Of a stretch of DNA of 25,269 bases, positions 7,733 to 15,217 are shown piece by piece. The position numbers and the translations under genes are program-made. The notes beneath the pieces were generated by a model that had not been told where the DNA came from, did not search any database, and worked only from the letters and a program-made list of their open reading frames with translations. Position 1 is the stretch's first letter. The number at the start of each line of letters is the position of its first letter. This DNA is from an uncultured Oscillospiraceae bacterium (GTDB lineage: Bacteria > Bacillota > Clostridia > Oscillospirales > Ruminococcaceae). The DNA lies in the NCBI GenBank assembly GCA_900543705.1, contig UQSL01000019.1:1-25269 (forward strand), written 5' to 3'.

Positions 7733-8920
7733 ATGGATAAACATGATGAACACTACGATGTCATTATTATCGGGGGAGGTCCCGCCGGTCTGTCAGCCGC
7801 AATCTATGCAGGCAGAGCCGGACGAACGACACTCATAATTGAGAAGGGCAGCTTTGGAGGAAGGATCAACGATACCCGTGAAATCCGCAACTATCCGGGC
7901 TTTATCTCAGACAGTGGTGCCGGGCTAATGCAAAAGTTCAAGGAACACGCGCAGACCTATGCAACCAATACCTTCAAGCGGACAACAGTTACGGCAGTAG
8001 AAGCTATGGAGGATGGAGCCTTTCTTGTTCACACAAAGCGCCGTGGAGATTTTATCGGTGACAGTGTGATTCTGGATATGGGGACAAAACCGAGGGTTCT
8101 CGGTATTCCAAATGAAAGAGAGCTGGCAGGACATGGCGTTGCCTACTGTGCCACCTGTGATGCGGAATTTTTTAAGGACAAGGAAATCTATGTTCTTGGA
8201 GCCGGAGATCAGGCAATAGAGGAAAGTGGCTATCTGACCAAGTTTGCGAAAAAAGTAACTGTGATCGTCCTGCATGAAGAAGGCCATCTTGACTGCAATG
8301 AAATAGCTGCACAGGAGGCATTCGCTAATCCGAAAATAGACTTTGTATGGAATACCACGCTGCAGGAAATTCTGGGTGAGAATGAAGTGCGCGGGCTGAT
8401 TTTAAAAAATGTCGTAAGCGGAGAACTGCGGAAAGTGAAAGCGGATGGTATCTTCTTCTTTGTCGGCATGGTCCCGCAGACAGAATGTGTAAAGGATGTG
8501 GTTGCATGTGATCCGCAAGGGTATATCCTTATAAATGAGAAAAAGGAAACAAACGTTCCGGGTATTTATGCAGTCGGTGACTGTACACAGACATTTCTGC
8601 GTCAGGTGGTCACATCAGCCGCAGACGGTGCAATTGCGGCAACTGCCAGTGAACGTTATGTCAAGGAACGCCAGCAGCTGAAGAGTATCCTGACACCCGA
8701 TTCAGGAAGAGTTGCTTTCCTGTTTTATAACCCGTATGAGAGCTCTCAGATTGAACAGGTGACACAGCTGGAGGAAACATTGAAGAATGATTATAAAGTT
8801 CTTCGTCAGGATATCACCAGACAGACACTGCTGTATCAGCTGCTGCATATGGATGGAACAATTTCCAGTGCAATGTTTGAAAATGGCAAACTGATCAAAA
8901 AGAATGCAAAAAAGGCATAA
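7733..8920 (+). CDS. Thioredoxin-reductase-like flavoprotein with a degenerate thioredoxin-fold tail
   Basis: 395 residues. Residues 1-310 follow the low-molecular-weight thioredoxin reductase plan: FAD-binding GGGPAG (14-19), the redox-active C139-A-T-C142 followed by D143, a second dinucleotide motif GAGDQAIEES (156-165), and the FAD-closing YAVGDCTQTFLRQVVTSAADG (279-299). The usual NADPH-recognising HRRxxxR segment is replaced by HEEGHLD (181-187), so NADPH may not be the electron donor. Residues ~325-390 form an extra beta-alpha pattern (RVAFLFYNPYESSQIEQV, MFENGKLIKK) resembling a thioredoxin fold in which YESS occupies the CxxC position. Typical family members are about 310 residues, so the tail is an addition. 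The next gene encodes a fusion with a thioredoxin domain, the likely redox partner. Start ATG has AAGGAG nine bases upstream. Confidence 0.85.
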   Translation: MDKHDEHYDVIIIGGGPAGLSAAIYAGRAGRTTLIIEKGSFGGRINDTREIRNYPGFISDSGAGLMQKFKEHAQTYATNTFKRTTVTAVEAMEDGAFLVHTKRRGDFIGDSVILDMGTKPRVLGIPNERELAGHGVAYCATCDAEFFKDKEIYVLGAGDQAIEESGYLTKFAKKVTVIVLHEEGHLDCNEIAAQEAFANPKIDFVWNTTLQEILGENEVRGLILKNVVSGELRKVKADGIFFFVGMVPQTECVKDVVACDPQGYILINEKKETNVPGIYAVGDCTQTFLRQVVTSAADGAIAATASERYVKERQQLKSILTPDSGRVAFLFYNPYESSQIEQVTQLEETLKNDYKVLRQDITRQTLLYQLLHMDGTISSAMFENGKLIKKNAKKA

Positions 8921-8950
8921 ATAAATACCATAGAGATGGAGGAATGAAAT

Positions 8951-10762
8951 ATGGGACAGCCTTTAGTTTTTCCACACGGAGTTACAGTTTATGATCCAGA
9001 GAAATGTTGGAACGGGTACACGCTCGTACCATTGGTCAATGACGGTGTACTGCTGTTCGATATGAATGGTAATGAGATTCGCAGATGGAATATGCATGCC
9101 ATGCCGCCGAAGCTTTTACCGGGTGGATATGTAATGGGATTAAGTGGTTACCGTCATCCGGATTATGGAATGCAGGACGGTGTCAATCTGATTGAAATTG
9201 ATTATGATGGAAACATTGTCTGGGAGTTTGATAAATTTGAAAATATCAACGATCCGGGCAGAGATCATCGCTGGATGGCACGGCAGCATCATGATTATCA
9301 GCGCGAAGGTAATCCAGTCGGTTATTATGTGCCGGGTATGGAAGCAAAGCCGCTGGAGGGAAATACCCTGATTTTGGTTCATCAGACGATAAAGAATCCG
9401 GCAATATCTGATAAGAAGCTGCTGGATGATGCTATGATCGAAGTGGACTGGGAAGGCAATATTCTTTGGAAATGGTCTATCTCCGATCATTTTGATGAAC
9501 TGGGCTTTGATGAAGCCGCAAAGAACATCCTTGCCCGTGATCCGAATATGCGTTCCAGTGACGGTGGTGTGGGAGATTATCTGCATGTGAACTGTATGAG
9601 CTATCTGGGACCTAATAAATGGTATGACCAAGGAGATATGCGGTTTAAACCGGAAAATATCATTTTTTGCTGCCGTGAGGCAAATATTCTTGCGATTCTG
9701 GATAAGGAAAGCGGGAAAATTGTATGGAAAATCGGACCGGATTTCAATGCGACACCGGAGCTGAAGAAGCTGGGATGGATCATCGGGCAGCATCACTTTC
9801 ACATGATACCGAAAGGTCTTCCGGGAGAAGGCAATCTGCTGGTATTTGATAATGGCGGCTGGGGCGGCTATGGCGTACCAAATCCTGGAAGCATAAACGG
9901 TACTAAGAATGCACTGCGGGATTACAGCCGTGTATTGGAATTCAACCCGGTTACTCTGGAGGTTGTGTGGAAGCTGACGCCGAAGGAGCTTGGCCATGCC
10001 ATTCCTACGGATGCCAGCAAGTTCTACAGTCCATATGTATCCAGCGTCCAGCGTCTTCCGAATGGAAATACCCTCGTGACAGAAGGAAGCGATGGACGTA
10101 TAATAGAGGTAACAGCGGATCATGAAATCGTATGGGAGTGGATTTCTCCATACTATACGCATAATGAAACAGGACCGAAAAACAATTTGATTTATCGCGG
10201 CTACCGCTATCCGTACAGCTATGTACCGCAGGAACCGACACCGCATGAGGTCGCAATTCCACGTATTGACAACACCACCTTCCGTATGCCGAATGCCGGT
10301 GCTTTGGGTGCAAAGAAGATTATTGATGTGGAAGGAACACTGCCTTATTATCAGGATGTGGCGCTGTGTGTTGCTACCGACGATGAAGAGGATATGAGTC
10401 ATCGTGAAAAAGTGTTCTCTGTGGATACCGAAATATTCGAACCTGTCAATAGCATGTCCGAGTGGAATGATAAGGTATTGAAGATCAGTGATAAGCCGGT
10501 GCTTGTTCTGTTTGGTGCTGAGCGCTGCGTACATTGCAAGGCATTGCATCCGGTATTGGAGGAGGCTTTGCAAGAGGAGTTTGCGAACAGCTTTATCATC
10601 CGTTATGTCGATGTCGATGCCAATAAGGATATTGTTTCCGCCTGTCATGTACAAGGCATACCTGTCGTAGCTGTATACCGCAACGGTGAGGAAGTACAGC
10701 GCTTCAACGGGGAACACGATTATGACGATGTCTGTGATTTCCTAGATAAGGTATTCGCCTGA
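8951..10762 (+). CDS. Arylsulfotransferase (ASST)-like protein fused to a C-terminal thioredoxin domain
   Basis: 603 residues. Residues ~10-410 show a beta-propeller-like repeat of G-N-x-x-W units (DYDGNIVWEF, DWEGNILWKW, SGKIVWKIG, TLEVVWKL, DHEIVWEW) characteristic of arylsulfotransferase/AssT proteins, PAPS-independent enzymes that pass sulfate between phenols via a histidine. Candidate active-site histidines are H113/H114 (RQHHDYQ), H212 (YLHVN) and H281/H282/H284 (GQHHFHMIP). Residues ~505-603 are a thioredoxin domain with C526-V-H-C529 and cis-proline P571 (GIPVV). There is no signal peptide, so it should be cytosolic, unlike periplasmic AssT. GGAGG precedes the ATG. It follows the TrxR-like gene by 30 bp, so an electron path from flavoprotein to thioredoxin domain to propeller or substrate is likely. 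The ASST assignment is from fold signatures; sulfate transfer itself is unproven. Confidence 0.75.
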   Translation: MGQPLVFPHGVTVYDPEKCWNGYTLVPLVNDGVLLFDMNGNEIRRWNMHAMPPKLLPGGYVMGLSGYRHPDYGMQDGVNLIEIDYDGNIVWEFDKFENINDPGRDHRWMARQHHDYQREGNPVGYYVPGMEAKPLEGNTLILVHQTIKNPAISDKKLLDDAMIEVDWEGNILWKWSISDHFDELGFDEAAKNILARDPNMRSSDGGVGDYLHVNCMSYLGPNKWYDQGDMRFKPENIIFCCREANILAILDKESGKIVWKIGPDFNATPELKKLGWIIGQHHFHMIPKGLPGEGNLLVFDNGGWGGYGVPNPGSINGTKNALRDYSRVLEFNPVTLEVVWKLTPKELGHAIPTDASKFYSPYVSSVQRLPNGNTLVTEGSDGRIIEVTADHEIVWEWISPYYTHNETGPKNNLIYRGYRYPYSYVPQEPTPHEVAIPRIDNTTFRMPNAGALGAKKIIDVEGTLPYYQDVALCVATDDEEDMSHREKVFSVDTEIFEPVNSMSEWNDKVLKISDKPVLVLFGAERCVHCKALHPVLEEALQEEFANSFIIRYVDVDANKDIVSACHVQGIPVVAVYRNGEEVQRFNGEHDYDDVCDFLDKVFA

Positions 10763-10791
10763 AATCATGTAAATAGAGAAGGAGGATTTTC

Positions 10792-11451
10792 ATGCAGAAC
10801 GATGTGACTGCTTTGATACCGATTTTTGCCCGTCGCTGTAAGCACCATGCAGTTTATGGGAAAAAGCTGAAGTATGAAACGTATAAAAGCTCGCAGGTTC
10901 TGCGTTCTCTGAATGATCCGATCGATCATTTTGGCCTGGTTATGGACGGCGTGTTAAAGGCAGAGCAGTATACGAGTGAAGGAAATGTGCTCTGCAGTGC
11001 CTATTTTGAGGACAATGATGTATTTCCGGAGCTGCTGTATTTTACAGGAAAGCGACAGTATACGTATACGCTAGTCGCAGTGAAGCGGACAACCGTCGCC
11101 TGGATGCATGTATCGGATATGGAGGAAATGCTGAAAGAGGATACAGAAATGATGAAAACATTCATGCTGTATCTGTCCAAACGAGGTCTCCGCAATCAGA
11201 TGCTGCTGAGCTGTCTGATGTATCAGACGATTCAGGAGCGGGTGGCGTACTGGCTGTTGAGTATGAATCATCTTTCTGAGCATGAGCGGATTCCGCTTCC
11301 ACGTTCCCAGACGATATTGGCGAACACACTGCATGTGAGTCGTTCCTCTTTGAACCAGGAGCTGAAGCGCATGGAAAAGGAAGGCATCTTCCGTATCGAA
11401 GGACACGTTCTGATTCTCCTTGATCAAAAAAAGCTGGAGAATATTCTGTAA
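10792..11451 (+). CDS. Crp/Fnr-family transcriptional regulator
   Basis: 219 residues: an N-terminal cyclic-nucleotide-binding-like beta barrel (residues ~15-120, with HFGLVMDGVLKAEQYTSEG and DNDVFPELLYF), a long dimerisation helix (~120-160), and a Crp-type helix-turn-helix (~168-197: PLPRSQTILANTLHVSRSSL then NQELKRMEKEGIF). It has only three scattered cysteines (16, 68, 141), so it lacks the N-terminal four-cysteine iron-sulfur pattern of classical FNR. The effector could be a small molecule or a redox state of the remaining cysteines. It is last in the four-gene unit (29-bp gap, AGAAGGAGG ribosome site) and probably acts on the TGTTGG-CCAACA palindrome at 6190. The operon terminator follows at once. 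Confidence 0.85.
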   Translation: MQNDVTALIPIFARRCKHHAVYGKKLKYETYKSSQVLRSLNDPIDHFGLVMDGVLKAEQYTSEGNVLCSAYFEDNDVFPELLYFTGKRQYTYTLVAVKRTTVAWMHVSDMEEMLKEDTEMMKTFMLYLSKRGLRNQMLLSCLMYQTIQERVAYWLLSMNHLSEHERIPLPRSQTILANTLHVSRSSLNQELKRMEKEGIFRIEGHVLILLDQKKLENIL

Positions 11452-11467
11452 TGTCATAGTTAAGAAT

Positions 11468-11516
11468 CAAGTCTTATTTTACTTTCCATTATAAAGTGAA
11501 ATAAGGCTTGTTTTTT
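11468..11516 (+). terminator. Rho-independent terminator of the nhaC-ASST-crp operon
   Basis: Arms 11468-11485 (CAAGTCTTATTTTACTTT) and 11493-11510 pair over 18 bp with two G-T wobbles, with a seven-base loop and then six T residues (11511-11516). It lies 17 bases after the regulator's stop codon. Confidence 0.9.
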
Positions 11517-11539
11517 ATGCTTACGGCGTAATTACATAA

Positions 11540-11566
11540 TAACAAGCGGCCTGCTGCCGCTTGTTA
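11540..11566. repeat. Perfect 11-bp inverted repeat
   Basis: TAACAAGCGGC (11540-11550) and its complement (11556-11566) around a 5-base loop. It lacks a clean T run on either side, so it is a weak second terminator at best. It marks the right edge of the imported-looking operon, between that operon's terminator and the DJ-1 gene. Confidence 0.6.
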
Positions 11567-11660
11567 CAAGATGCTCTACTCTGATAAATCCCACCGTTTG
11601 AAGCAGCCATTTTGCGTGTTTGAGAAAAGAATCAAATAATATTTCACGATTCCAGGAAAA

Positions 11661-11694
11661 GATGACAGACTGCCGTCATGATTCATGTTATAAA
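11661..11694 (+). promoter_or_regulatory. Promoter of the DJ-1/PfpI gene with a copy of the ATGACA-GTCATG operator
   Basis: GATGACAGACTGCCGTCATG (11661-11680) is a 20-bp interrupted palindrome, followed eight bases later by a TATAAA -10 box (11689-11694). The same palindrome with the same length occurs at 13829-13848 and 15234-15253, each next to a -10 box of the opposing operon that encodes a WYL regulator. It occupies the -35 region, so the bound protein either replaces the -35 contact or blocks it. Confidence 0.6.
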
Positions 11695-11721
11695 ATGAAC
11701 CCCAGAAAGGTGGAATCAAAC

Positions 11722-12300
11722 ATGAAAAAAGAAATATTAGTCTTCATCTTTGACGGATACGCTGACTGGGAACCCGCTTATGTATGTTCGGAACTAAATG
11801 CGCCAGATACTGATTATCAGGTCAAAACAATCAGCCTTGATAAATCCCCTAAAATTTCCATGGGCGGTTTTCGCGTCATTCCCGACTACTCGGTGGACGA
11901 TGATCCCAAAAATTTTCATCTGCTCATTTTATCAGGGGGCTATGCGTGGATGGAACAAAAAAACAATGGAGTACTGCCACTTGTCCGTTATGCAGTAAAC
12001 AATCATATTCCCGTAGGCGCTATCTGCAATGCGGCAAACTTTATGGCTGAGAATGGATTTTTGGACTCTGTAAAGCATACGGGGAATACACTTGCATTTA
12101 TGATGTCTCAAGCTCCCCATTATAAAGGCCAGGAAGCTTTTCTGGAACAGCAGGCTGTCTGTGATTCCGGTATCATCACTGCGAATGGCTCCGGAACCCT
12201 GGAATTTGCAAAAGCAATCCTGCAATTACTACATGTCAAGTCAGATGAAAAGATTTCCGAATGGTATCGTCTCAACAAATCCGGGTTCTACTCTATTTAA
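11722..12300 (+). CDS. DJ-1/PfpI (class I glutamine-amidotransferase-like) family protein
   Basis: 192 residues with the DJ-1/PfpI fold: ILVFIFDGYADWEPAY opening with conserved E17, the LILSGGYAW loop (~68-76), and the nucleophile elbow at C102 (GAICNAANFMAENGFL), followed by H119 (KHTGN). Relatives include YajL/YdeA-type proteins, glyoxalase III-like enzymes and stress-induced proteases or deglycases; the precise reaction cannot be assigned. I chose ATG 11722, with AGAAAGGTGGA upstream at normal spacing, over an in-frame start at 11620 that would lie upstream of the -10 box. The gene stands alone on the plus strand, converges on the GyrI/TfoX operon and shares its putative operator. It is probably part of the same stress response. 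Confidence 0.8.
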   Translation: MKKEILVFIFDGYADWEPAYVCSELNAPDTDYQVKTISLDKSPKISMGGFRVIPDYSVDDDPKNFHLLILSGGYAWMEQKNNGVLPLVRYAVNNHIPVGAICNAANFMAENGFLDSVKHTGNTLAFMMSQAPHYKGQEAFLEQQAVCDSGIITANGSGTLEFAKAILQLLHVKSDEKISEWYRLNKSGFYSI

Positions 12301-12319
12301 GAGATCTGCCATTAAACCT

Positions 12320-12355
12320 AGAGCGTCCGCTTGCTGAAACAGCATCGGACGCTCT
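12320..12355. terminator. Bidirectional terminator between convergent genes
   Basis: Outer arms AGAGCGTCCG (12320-12329) and CGGACGCTCT (12346-12355) with an inner TGCTG/CAGCA stem form one long hairpin. It lies between the DJ-1 stop codon (plus) and the GyrI-like stop codon (minus), and probably serves both. Confidence 0.75.
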
Positions 12356-12363
12356 TAGTTTGC

Positions 12364-12996
12364 TTACTTTTTTCTGACTGGCTGCCGGATCACCGTCTTT
12401 AAATTCTCCGGTTTGCACTTGCGCACATCGCTCAGATAGATTTCATGGTGATGCCTACTATCAGAGAGATCCGGTTCATACCCTTGTTCTTCAGCATATC
12501 GCTCCATATTCCGGATCGTTTCCAGCTCGTTGTCATAAGGGCCGATATGCATGCACTGCACGCACAGCCCTTCCTCATAGGTCAGGAATTCCACCTTGGA
12601 AAAATCGGTTTCTTTCTTCTTGGTTGCTTCCCGGACTGCCCAATCGAATTCTGCTTTTGTTACGAACTCCGGCAGCCGGATGAGGGAAATCCAGCGGAAA
12701 TCCTCTTTGTGGGCGTAGTCGATGTCCCGTCCATCCTGCCACCAGAAGCCCTCCAACGGCGGGACGACATAATCGAAGTATCCGTCCATTTTATGCATTC
12801 CCATCTTGCTCATTTTGATGGTGTAGGCAATTCCATAGAGCAAGCCAATGGAAGCCTTATACGCACCGTCTTCTTCATTGGGATCGCCTTGGCCGCGCAC
12901 CGCCAGAAAATTCATAGCCGGAATCTCGATCATCTGCGGCTTTTTCGGCGGTAGGTAAAATTCCTTGTATTCCTTTTTGTAATCAAATGCTGCCAT
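12364..12996 (-). CDS. GyrI-like small-molecule-binding domain protein (~210 aa type)
   Basis: 210 residues. The opening pattern FDYKKEYKEFYLPPKKPQMI and the motifs IPAMNFLAVRGQGDPNEEDG, LYGIAYTIKMSKMG, and PPLEGFWWQDG are those of the soluble GyrI-like/SHS2 family found in many Firmicutes. The aromatic residues line a pocket thought to bind hydrophobic compounds; the C-terminal half carries a second copy of the half-domain (YEEGLCVQCMHIGPYDNELE). No DNA-binding domain is present. It is the last gene of the minus-strand stress operon, its start overlapping the TfoX-like stop by 14 bp, with a terminator directly after. Function is likely binding or turnover of a small toxic molecule; this is inferred from family, not demonstrated. 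Confidence 0.8.
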   Translation of the reverse strand: MAAFDYKKEYKEFYLPPKKPQMIEIPAMNFLAVRGQGDPNEEDGAYKASIGLLYGIAYTIKMSKMGMHKMDGYFDYVVPPLEGFWWQDGRDIDYAHKEDFRWISLIRLPEFVTKAEFDWAVREATKKKETDFSKVEFLTYEEGLCVQCMHIGPYDNELETIRNMERYAEEQGYEPDLSDSRHHHEIYLSDVRKCKPENLKTVIRQPVRKK

Positions 12997-13321
12997 CCTG
13001 TTTTCTCCTTTTCTTCGGCTTCGGTTCCGGGAGCGCCTCCCAGGTAACCCTCACCAGTTTAGTAAGGAGGTTCCGGTCGTCGATATCCTCCACGAAAAGA
13101 TACTCCTTTGCGCCTTCATAAGGCGGCGCTTTCGGAAGATGGGAAAAGGCTTGTTCCGCTTCCGGCGTGATTTTCACATAAAGCTGATCGTCACAGATGA
13201 CGCCTAAGAACTTCCCGTCGCAATACCATCCGTATTCCCCAAACATCTTGCGATACGAAATGATTCCCGCATCCCGCAGCTGCTCCGCCACGTATTCCAC
13301 AAACTCTTTACTGGACGCCAT
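12983..13321 (-). CDS. TfoX/Sxy N-terminal domain protein
   Basis: 112 residues. MASSKEFVEYVAEQLRDAGI, SYRKMFGEYGWYCDGKFLGV and CDDQLYVKIT match the TfoX N-terminal domain, named after the competence regulator of proteobacteria. Firmicute single-domain versions like this one have no proven role in competence. The C-terminal tail PKPKKRRKQDG is strongly basic. A near-perfect AAAGGAGG ribosome site lies inside the end of the preceding GyrI-like gene, whose TGA is one base from this ATG, so translation is coupled. It also overlaps the following gene by 14 bp. It is commonly found beside GyrI-like and effector-binding-domain genes, as here. Confidence 0.8.
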   Translation of the reverse strand: MASSKEFVEYVAEQLRDAGIISYRKMFGEYGWYCDGKFLGVICDDQLYVKITPEAEQAFSHLPKAPPYEGAKEYLFVEDIDDRNLLTKLVRVTWEALPEPKPKKRRKQDGSI

Positions 13322-13322
13322 A

Positions 13323-13781
13323 TCATTCCTCCTTTAACCCGATATAGAGATGGATCTCCGTGTGCTCCATATCGTCGTTCTGATACTCTTCAAAGTCACA
13401 TGCGAACGCCCTGGGCAAATCCATCTTCCAGATGTCCTGCCAAGCCTCAGCCACCGCCCTGTGCATATCGCCCTTTACCACAAATTTTGCATACCGTCCG
13501 GCCGGGATCCGCCGAATCTCATATTGGGAGGATTCCGGTTCCTTTGCCACCGCACAGCATACCATCACGGTATAATCATCGGCTGCATCTCCGACGTAGT
13601 CCGTATAAAGCCCGATGGCTTTCTCGTCGGCCTTATCCGGAATGCCCTCATAGATCCCTTCTCCATAGAATCGATTCCACAAACCGCCGATCACCGCCCC
13701 CATATCCGGCGCGCTGTTGTTGGTGCGGGCGGTAATTCCCATCACGATTTTCTCCTGCAAGGTTACGATTTCATAATTCAT
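13323..13781 (-). CDS. GyrI-like / effector-binding-domain protein (~150 aa type)
   Basis: 152 residues corresponding to the stand-alone AraC effector-binding (GyrI-like) domain: MNYEIVTLQEKIVMGITART, VIGGLWNRFYGEGI, IGLYTDYVGDAADDYTVMVC, RRIPAGRYAKFVVKGD, then the closing EIHLYIGLKEE. Conserved glutamates and aromatics at the usual places suggest an intact pocket. I start it at 13781, where GAAGGGAGC stands nine bases upstream, not at the in-frame ATG 13847 that would overlap the WYL gene. A promoter-like TAGAAT (13813-13818) and an operator copy (13829-13848) lie just upstream, so it may start its own transcript with the next two genes in addition to read-through from the WYL gene. Confidence 0.8.
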   Translation of the reverse strand: MNYEIVTLQEKIVMGITARTNNSAPDMGAVIGGLWNRFYGEGIYEGIPDKADEKAIGLYTDYVGDAADDYTVMVCCAVAKEPESSQYEIRRIPAGRYAKFVVKGDMHRAVAEAWQDIWKMDLPRAFACDFEEYQNDDMEHTEIHLYIGLKEE

Positions 13782-13812
13782 TTTATAAAGCTCCCTTCGG
13801 TTTGATAAACTC

Positions 13813-13848
13813 ATTCTATCAGGCCGAACAGGACAGCTGTCTGTCATG
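13813..13848 (-). promoter_or_regulatory. Internal promoter with second operator copy
   Basis: CAGGACA-GCTGTC-TGTCATG (13829-13848) is a 7-6-7 inverted repeat with one mismatch, overlapping the end of the WYL gene. On the minus strand a TAGAAT -10 box (13813-13818) follows after ten bases, the same spacing as at the operon's main promoter at 15218-15253. It would drive the GyrI-TfoX-GyrI genes. Confidence 0.55.
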
Positions 13849-14752
13849 AATCCGAATATCGCTTTTGAAGCTCTTTTCCAAAAGCCGCCAGTTTTTCCCG
13901 GAATTCTACCGGCTCCAGAAGCTCCGCACCTCCCCGGAAGGATAAAATCCAGCCTAAGATGCTTTCTTCATTTGTAAAGCCGAAAGAGGTCAGTAAACGG
14001 CCGTCCTCCTGTACGGTAAAGCAGTCCGGTCCGTACTCCTCCACCAGACGCCACCGGAATTCCGGCGCAATCAAGGCTTTCACTTGATAGGTATGGGGGA
14101 ACACCTTTTCCGTGGACAGGTCCGGCAGCGGGGCCGGACGTTTTTCAAAGGGCTCCCCGGTTTCCAGCTCCGTCATCCGGTTGAGCTTGAACAGCCGGTA
14201 GTCCTCGCGTTCCCGGCAAAAGCCCCAGACATACCAGTTCGCCCAGCGGAAAATTAGATAGTAAGGCTCAATCATCCGGAAGGATTCACCTTTCGGCGCA
14301 AAATAACGGAAACTCACGCATCTCCCGCAGTCGATAGCACCGTGGAGCAGTTCGATCTTGGGAGCCAGGGCAGATTTGCTCCAGGAAGAAAGGTCAATGA
14401 GGATATGCTGGCCGCCGGGCATCAGAGCCGAAGCGCCGGCCGAGAGCTTCTCCATCAGCTGGGCATACCGGTTTGTCCCGCTTACACTGTCCAGGCTGCG
14501 AAGCCCCGCCAGGATCGCCTGCATATCGGCTGAGGTCAACAGGGTGCTGTCGATCTTGTAGCCCTCCATAATGGAGATCCCGCCGTTTGCTCCCTGAGCG
14601 GTCACCAGCGGAATCCCCGCCTTGCACAAATCCTCGATATCCCGGTTGATGGTGCGGCGGGAAACCTCGAATTTTTCGGCCAGATAAGGGGCCGTCACCT
14701 TGTCCGACTGCAATAGGATGGACAGGATCCCGATCATACGGTCGATTTTCAT
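13844..14752 (-). CDS. WYL-domain transcriptional regulator (YafY-like)
   Basis: 302 residues. Residues ~1-60 are a winged helix-turn-helix of the HTH_11 type (MIGILSILLQSDKVTAPYLA, FEVSRRTINRDIEDLCKAGI). Residues ~140-215 form the WYL domain (VSFRYFAPKGESFRMIEPYY, then LIFRWANWYVWGFC, RLFKLNRM), and the C-terminal WCX-like part follows (GWILSFRGGAELLEPVEFRE). WYL proteins are ligand-sensing regulators, some binding single-stranded nucleic acid. Its ATG overlaps the TGA of the YoaP-like gene by four bases (ATGA). It is the only DNA-binding regulator in this operon, so it is the best candidate to bind the three 20-bp palindromes in this region, including the one controlling its own promoter. 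Confidence 0.85.
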   Translation of the reverse strand: MKIDRMIGILSILLQSDKVTAPYLAEKFEVSRRTINRDIEDLCKAGIPLVTAQGANGGISIMEGYKIDSTLLTSADMQAILAGLRSLDSVSGTNRYAQLMEKLSAGASALMPGGQHILIDLSSWSKSALAPKIELLHGAIDCGRCVSFRYFAPKGESFRMIEPYYLIFRWANWYVWGFCREREDYRLFKLNRMTELETGEPFEKRPAPLPDLSTEKVFPHTYQVKALIAPEFRWRLVEEYGPDCFTVQEDGRLLTSFGFTNEESILGWILSFRGGAELLEPVEFREKLAAFGKELQKRYSDS

Positions 14753-15195
14753 TTCGTTTCCTCTTTGCTTTTCATCAGAGTTTCCGCCCGCTTTTCAAAC
14801 TTTCCCACCGACAGGATCTCGTGAGTAACAAATTTCCCAATATAAAACAGAGCAAAATTCGACACTACTACAGGTGCGTTCTGCGCCTTTTCCCTGCTGT
14901 CGATGCGGATGGTCTCAAAAGGAATCCCTGCATTCCCGGCCGCTTCTTCCAAAAGCGGCACATACTTGGCGATGAAGGGACACTGGTGGGAATAGTACAG
15001 TACAAATCCCAGCTTTGATATTTCGGCCGCTTTTACCTGGGGACGAAAGCAGGGCTTGGGCGTATTTATACAAAACGGCAGGTAGAGAAGCGTAAATGCT
15101 TTTTTGCTCATAGCCTGTATATCTTTGTAGCTGGCGATGGCGCAGCAGATATGTTCCGTTTCCAGAATTTGCGACGCCACGCGCATCAGTTCCAT
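14749..15195 (-). CDS. YoaP-like protein with internal loss of the acetyltransferase core
   Basis: 148 residues. The N-terminus (LETEHICCAIASYKD) matches the start of GNAT-YoaP proteins, and the C-terminal ~100 residues match the YoaP thioredoxin-like domain: LGFVLYYSHQCPFIAKYVPL, AQNAPVVVSNFALFYIGKFV, THEILSVGKFEK. Full-length relatives carry roughly 90-100 residues of GNAT domain between SKK and the FTLLYLPF segment. Here QAMSKK joins AFTLLYLPF directly and in frame, so acetyl-CoA binding must be lost. The residual protein might still act as a thioredoxin-fold protein (C in SHQCPF) or be a relic. ATG 15195 has AAAGGAG nine bases upstream. It is the first gene of the operon and overlaps the WYL gene by four bases. 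Confidence 0.7.
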   Translation of the reverse strand: MELMRVASQILETEHICCAIASYKDIQAMSKKAFTLLYLPFCINTPKPCFRPQVKAAEISKLGFVLYYSHQCPFIAKYVPLLEEAAGNAGIPFETIRIDSREKAQNAPVVVSNFALFYIGKFVTHEILSVGKFEKRAETLMKSKEETK

Positions 15196-15217
15196 CCAAA
15201 TCATCTCCTTTGCGTTC

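Noticed and set aside
9140..10717. 525-codon open frame antisense to the ASST-Trx gene
   Set aside because: No ribosome site, composition rich in I, R, H and C without domain patterns; the plus strand has clear motifs. A by-product of codon usage.
11540..11566. Inverted repeat as an insertion-sequence end
   Set aside because: No transposase, partner repeat or target duplication was seen nearby.
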